NCBI GenBank assembly: GCA_003554345.1
Contig: PWGE01000016.1
Span: 1 to 7,332, forward strand
Reading direction: 5' to 3'
DNA: 7,332 nucleotides
From: Candidatus Sumerlaeota bacterium
GTDB lineage: Bacteria > Sumerlaeota > T1SED10-198M
How positions within the stretch are numbered: the first letter of the stretch is position 1; each line of letters opens with the position of its first letter. The notes below the pieces were generated by a model. That model did not search any database and was not told where the DNA came from. It worked only from the letters and a program-made list of their open reading frames with translations. Below, one piece after another: positions 4,931 to 7,332 of this stretch. A program made the translations under genes and the position numbers.

Positions 4931-5665
4931 TCAGGCTTCGGTATTCGAAGTATACGTTCGTGTGAAAAAACTATCTCTTAGCCATTGAAGATAGGCGCAT
5001 CCTATCACAATGTTCTTATAAGCATCAAAAACTTTATCGTAAGACCAGTCTACACCTATTTCATCTGTCATATCATACCACGTTGACCGTGTTATTTGCA
5101 TCAGCCCCCGGGCGCCTTGATCGGATATATGATGGGACTCACCGCCGGATTCCAGTAAAACAATTGTTTTTACAAGGTGGGGATCCAGTCCAAAATAGGG
5201 GGAAACTTCTTCAATAATCTCATTGTAAGGGGTGGGAAGAGAAGAAACCTCCATAAGGTTGAAAGCCCGTTCCACATAACTTATTGTTTCCGGATAATGA
5301 ATATTACCCTCACTCGCACGAACCTTGCCTGGTCCGGCATTATAAGCCTGTAAAATCAGACGAAGATTATGTTGGTCAAGGTTAATAATATCCTGTTCTT
5401 TGGATACATAAGGGAGCTCATCTACAGTTGTAACTTCTTCATCGGCAGGAGAGAGAAAAATATTTTTAACAGCTTGAAAACCCTGAGGCATCATATATAC
5501 CAGTAAAGCTAACCCCACAAATACGAGGGAACCCTTGATAAAAAGGCCGATGGAATAGCTGGTATTATCGAAAGGGCCTTTAGGAGAACGGTTCCCTTTC
5601 TGCAAAATGATTTTGCGAGTACGAAAAAGATTTAGAAAATTTTGAAATAAAACTTTCATAAGCAT
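4931..5665 (-). CDS. Membrane-anchored lytic transglycosylase with an apparently circularly permuted SLT domain
   Basis: The 244-residue protein starts with a basic cytoplasmic tail and one membrane segment at about 38-59, so the rest should be extracytoplasmic. All motifs of Slt-type (GH23) lytic transglycosylases, which cut peptidoglycan to 1,6-anhydromuropeptides, are present but in permuted order. AYNAGPGKV (107-115) and ETISYV (126-131), normally the C-terminal half, come first. Then follow YFGLDPHLVKTIVLLESGG (157-175, putative catalytic Glu172), GARGLMQI (184-191) and NIVIGCAYLQWL (218-229), and the protein ends about 15 residues later. There is no second AYNAG in any frame downstream. 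The start is ATG 5665 or ATG 5659; neither has a clear Shine-Dalgarno. A strong promoter lies upstream (5692-5719), so it is probably transcribed separately from mutS. The family assignment is firm. Activity of the permuted domain is inferred. Confidence 0.9.
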   Translation of the reverse strand: MLMKVLFQNFLNLFRTRKIILQKGNRSPKGPFDNTSYSIGLFIKGSLVFVGLALLVYMMPQGFQAVKNIFLSPADEEVTTVDELPYVSKEQDIINLDQHNLRLILQAYNAGPGKVRASEGNIHYPETISYVERAFNLMEVSSLPTPYNEIIEEVSPYFGLDPHLVKTIVLLESGGESHHISDQGARGLMQITRSTWYDMTDEIGVDWSYDKVFDAYKNIVIGCAYLQWLRDSFFTRTYTSNTEA

Positions 5666-5691
5666 AATAATTTTATAACAGGATAATAAGC

Positions 5692-5719
5692 ATTATACAT
5701 TATATTATCGATTAGTCAA
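5692..5719 (-). promoter_or_regulatory. Promoter of the transglycosylase gene
   Basis: On the minus strand TTGACT (5719-5714) and a perfect TATAAT (5697-5692) are separated by 16 bp. Initiation near 5685 gives a leader of about 20 nt to ATG 5665. This is the best sigma70/sigmaA-type promoter in the window and separates the gene from mutS. Confidence 0.7.
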
Positions 5720-5729
5720 AGTGTGAGTC

Positions 5730-5771
5730 TTAAAAGCCGGTCCTGTAACCTTTAGACGGCATCTTTTGCCG
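5730..5771 (-). terminator. Candidate mutS terminator, alternative hairpins
   Basis: Downstream of the mutS stop, the minus strand can form CGGCA-AAAGA-TGCCG (5771-5757). Alternatively it can form GCCG (5760-5757) with CGGC (5739-5736) followed by TTTTAA (5735-5730). The second has the expected hairpin-plus-U outline, but the stem is only 4 bp with a long loop. The two share bases and exclude each other. This is a weak terminator at best. Confidence 0.35.
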
Positions 5772-5796
5772 ATAATCAGAGCAAAGAGTGAAGGAA

Positions 5797-7332
5797 TCAT
5801 TTCTTTTTATTTTTATAAAGTGATTTCTGCAACCTGGCAAGTTGAATGAGAGCCTGGAGGGGTGTGGTGTTGTTTATATCCAGGCTTTTAAGTTGAGAGA
5901 TAATTTTTTGACTGGAATACGATTCATGTTCTAACCCAGGAGCCAGTGGCATTCTTTTAGGCCTGGTATTTCTGGGAGTGGCAGATGGTTCACGTTGGGC
6001 AATTTCCCAGCTTTCTGCTTTTCCTTTTTCTTCGAGGGATGAAAGTATGAGACGGGCATTATGGATGACCCTGGAAGGTATTCCGGCAAGTTGTGCCGCA
6101 TAAATACCGTATGAATGGTCGGTTCCCCCCGGCTTTATCGTATAAAGGAAAACCAGTTGGTTGTTTTCTTCCAGGACAGCCACATTATAGTTTTTGACAG
6201 AAGGGTAAAGATTTTCCAGTTCTGTTAATTCATGGTAATGAGTGGCAAAAAGAGTTAAAGGCTGACTAACGGGTTCGGTGGCCAGATATTTGATGACTGC
6301 CCATGCAATACTGAGGCCATCATAGGTGCTGGTTCCTCTACCAATTTCATCCAGGATAACCAGACTGTTACTTGTGGCATTATTCAAAATATTGGCACTT
6401 TCCAGCATTTCTACCATGAAAGTGCTCTGTCCACGTGCAATATGGTCGGTGGCTCCCACTCTGGTGAATATGCGGTCTACAACCTTTATATCAGCCTTTT
6501 CCGCTGGTATGAACGACCCCGTTTGAGCCATTAGAACGAGAAGGGCCACCTGCCTGATATAGGTGGATTTGCCCGCCATGTTAGGTCCGGTAATAAGCAT
6601 AATCTGTTGCTTTTCATGGTCGAGATACACATCATTAGGTATAAATTGTTCGTCTAAAAGTTGTTCGACCACCGGGTGGCGGCTCTGCATGATCTGTATG
6701 GGACCTTCTTTTGTTATATTGGGGCGTACATACCTGTTTTTAACGGCAGTGGTTGCCATGGAATTGTAAACGTCCAGCCATGAAATAGTTCTCCCATTGG
6801 TAAGAAGAGAAGAAATATGATTCATAATTTTTTCACATACCTGCTGAAAAAGACGGTATTCCAGTTCCTTGCTCTTTTCTTCTGCAGACAGAATAAGATT
6901 TTCTTTTTCCTTTAAATCAGGGGTTATAAAACGTTCGGCATTTACGAGGGTTTGTTTTCGAATATAATGGTCAGGGATCTGAGAGAGGTTGCTTTTTGTC
7001 ACCTCTATGTAATATCCAAATACCCTGTTAAAACCAATTTTCAGGCTGGATATGCCGGTCTTTTTGATTTCCTGTTTTTGCAGTTCTGATATCCATTGTT
7101 TGTTGGAGCTGGTCATGTCAAGTAATTCATCGAGTTCTTTATTATAACCTTTGCGAATAATGCCGCCTTCTTTTATCGTAAGGGGAGGGTCTTCATGGAT
7201 AGCATTTTCCAGGAGCTGAATGAGTTCTTCATGGGCATTCAGGGATTCGAATATTTCTTTTTTAAACCAGTCAGGACTGTCTTTGATCAGGCCTATTACA
7301 TGACGAATTTTAAACAGAGCATTTTTTAAAGA
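5797..7332 (-). CDS. mutS: DNA mismatch repair ATPase MutS, C-terminal 511 residues (5' end outside the window)
   Basis: The frame stays open to base 7332, so the Met at 7116 is internal and the gene continues upstream. MutS proteins are usually about 850-900 residues, so roughly 60% is visible. Numbering the visible part from 1: the lever/clamp region includes DPPLTIKEGG (48-57), LKIGFNRVFGYYIEVT (97-112) and YIRKQTLVNAERF (123-135). The ATPase has Walker A GPNMAGKST (249-257), the ARGQSTFMVEM loop (299-309), Walker B LVILDE (324-329) with GRGTSTYDG, ATHYHEL (363-369) and the HSYGIYAAQLAGIP dimer helix region (406-419). A variable basic linker and the TPLQAL C-terminal helix motif follow. 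MutS binds mismatches as a dimer and recruits MutL; no mutL follows here. The stop is TGA at 5799-5797, after a Lys-rich tail. Confidence 0.98.
   Translation of the reverse strand, partial: SLKNALFKIRHVIGLIKDSPDWFKKEIFESLNAHEELIQLLENAIHEDPPLTIKEGGIIRKGYNKELDELLDMTSSNKQWISELQKQEIKKTGISSLKIGFNRVFGYYIEVTKSNLSQIPDHYIRKQTLVNAERFITPDLKEKENLILSAEEKSKELEYRLFQQVCEKIMNHISSLLTNGRTISWLDVYNSMATTAVKNRYVRPNITKEGPIQIMQSRHPVVEQLLDEQFIPNDVYLDHEKQQIMLITGPNMAGKSTYIRQVALLVLMAQTGSFIPAEKADIKVVDRIFTRVGATDHIARGQSTFMVEMLESANILNNATSNSLVILDEIGRGTSTYDGLSIAWAVIKYLATEPVSQPLTLFATHYHELTELENLYPSVKNYNVAVLEENNQLVFLYTIKPGGTDHSYGIYAAQLAGIPSRVIHNARLILSSLEEKGKAESWEIAQREPSATPRNTRPKRMPLAPGLEHESYSSQKIISQLKSLDINNTTPLQALIQLARLQKSLYKNKKK

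Noticed and set aside
4931-5665. Reading the transglycosylase as a truncated or frameshifted normal enzyme
   Set aside because: Both half-domains occur once, in one frame, with sensible linkers. Downstream bases encode no further AYNAG motif on the minus strand. Permutation explains all motifs; truncation leaves the N-terminal AYNAG half unexplained.
1-7332. CRISPR arrays, tRNA or rRNA genes, complete insertion sequences
   Set aside because: No regularly spaced repeats, no cloverleaf-like segment and no transposase or integrase frame were seen in the window.

Overview
The window is a compact bacterial segment, moderately AT-rich, with nearly every gene on the minus strand. It reads, from right to left along transcription: the C-terminal part of the mismatch-repair ATPase MutS (7332-5797, 5' end outside the window); a short gap with hairpins; a strong promoter and a membrane-anchored lytic transglycosylase-like protein (5665-4931); one small plus-strand gene for a Cys-rich protein (4662-4868); a tight minus-strand operon of a ParB/Srx-like protein (4617-3703), a spore-photoproduct-lyase-family radical SAM protein (3713-2586) and endonuclease IV Nfo (2582-1737); an 848-bp region with no convincing gene but several repeats and hairpins (889-1736); and an exported phosphodiester glycosidase-type protein (888-1) that runs off the left edge.

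The organism cannot be named safely. Strong AGGAGG-type Shine-Dalgarno sites, sigma70-like promoters and the SPL-family protein fit an anaerobic Clostridia/Halanaerobia-like bacterium. The intergenic CACGAAA-type repeats and the SPL-ParB pairing would fit several environmental candidate phyla, Deltaproteobacteria or spirochaetes equally well. No diagnostic sporulation gene or outer-membrane gene is present.

Two observations stand out. First, the lytic transglycosylase catalytic domain appears circularly permuted. The AYNAGPG and ET..YV motifs, normally the C-terminal half, lie before the catalytic Glu, GLMQ and NI..G..YL motifs, in one intact reading frame behind a membrane anchor. Second, the ParB-like, SPL-like and Nfo genes are translationally coupled (11-nt overlap, then a 3-nt gap), which suggests one DNA-damage or DNA-processing system. 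Its radical SAM protein keeps the CX3CX2C cluster motif but seems to lack the H-atom-donor Cys of true spore photoproduct lyase. This operon starts from a region where its own possible -10 box overlaps the -10 box of the divergent Cys-rich small gene.

The 889-1736 gap holds a locally GC-richer, hairpin-rich patch (about 1317-1567). Next to it is a CACGAAA-like repeat tract enclosed in a 10-bp perfect inverted repeat. Both look like small non-coding repeat elements or remnants rather than genes.
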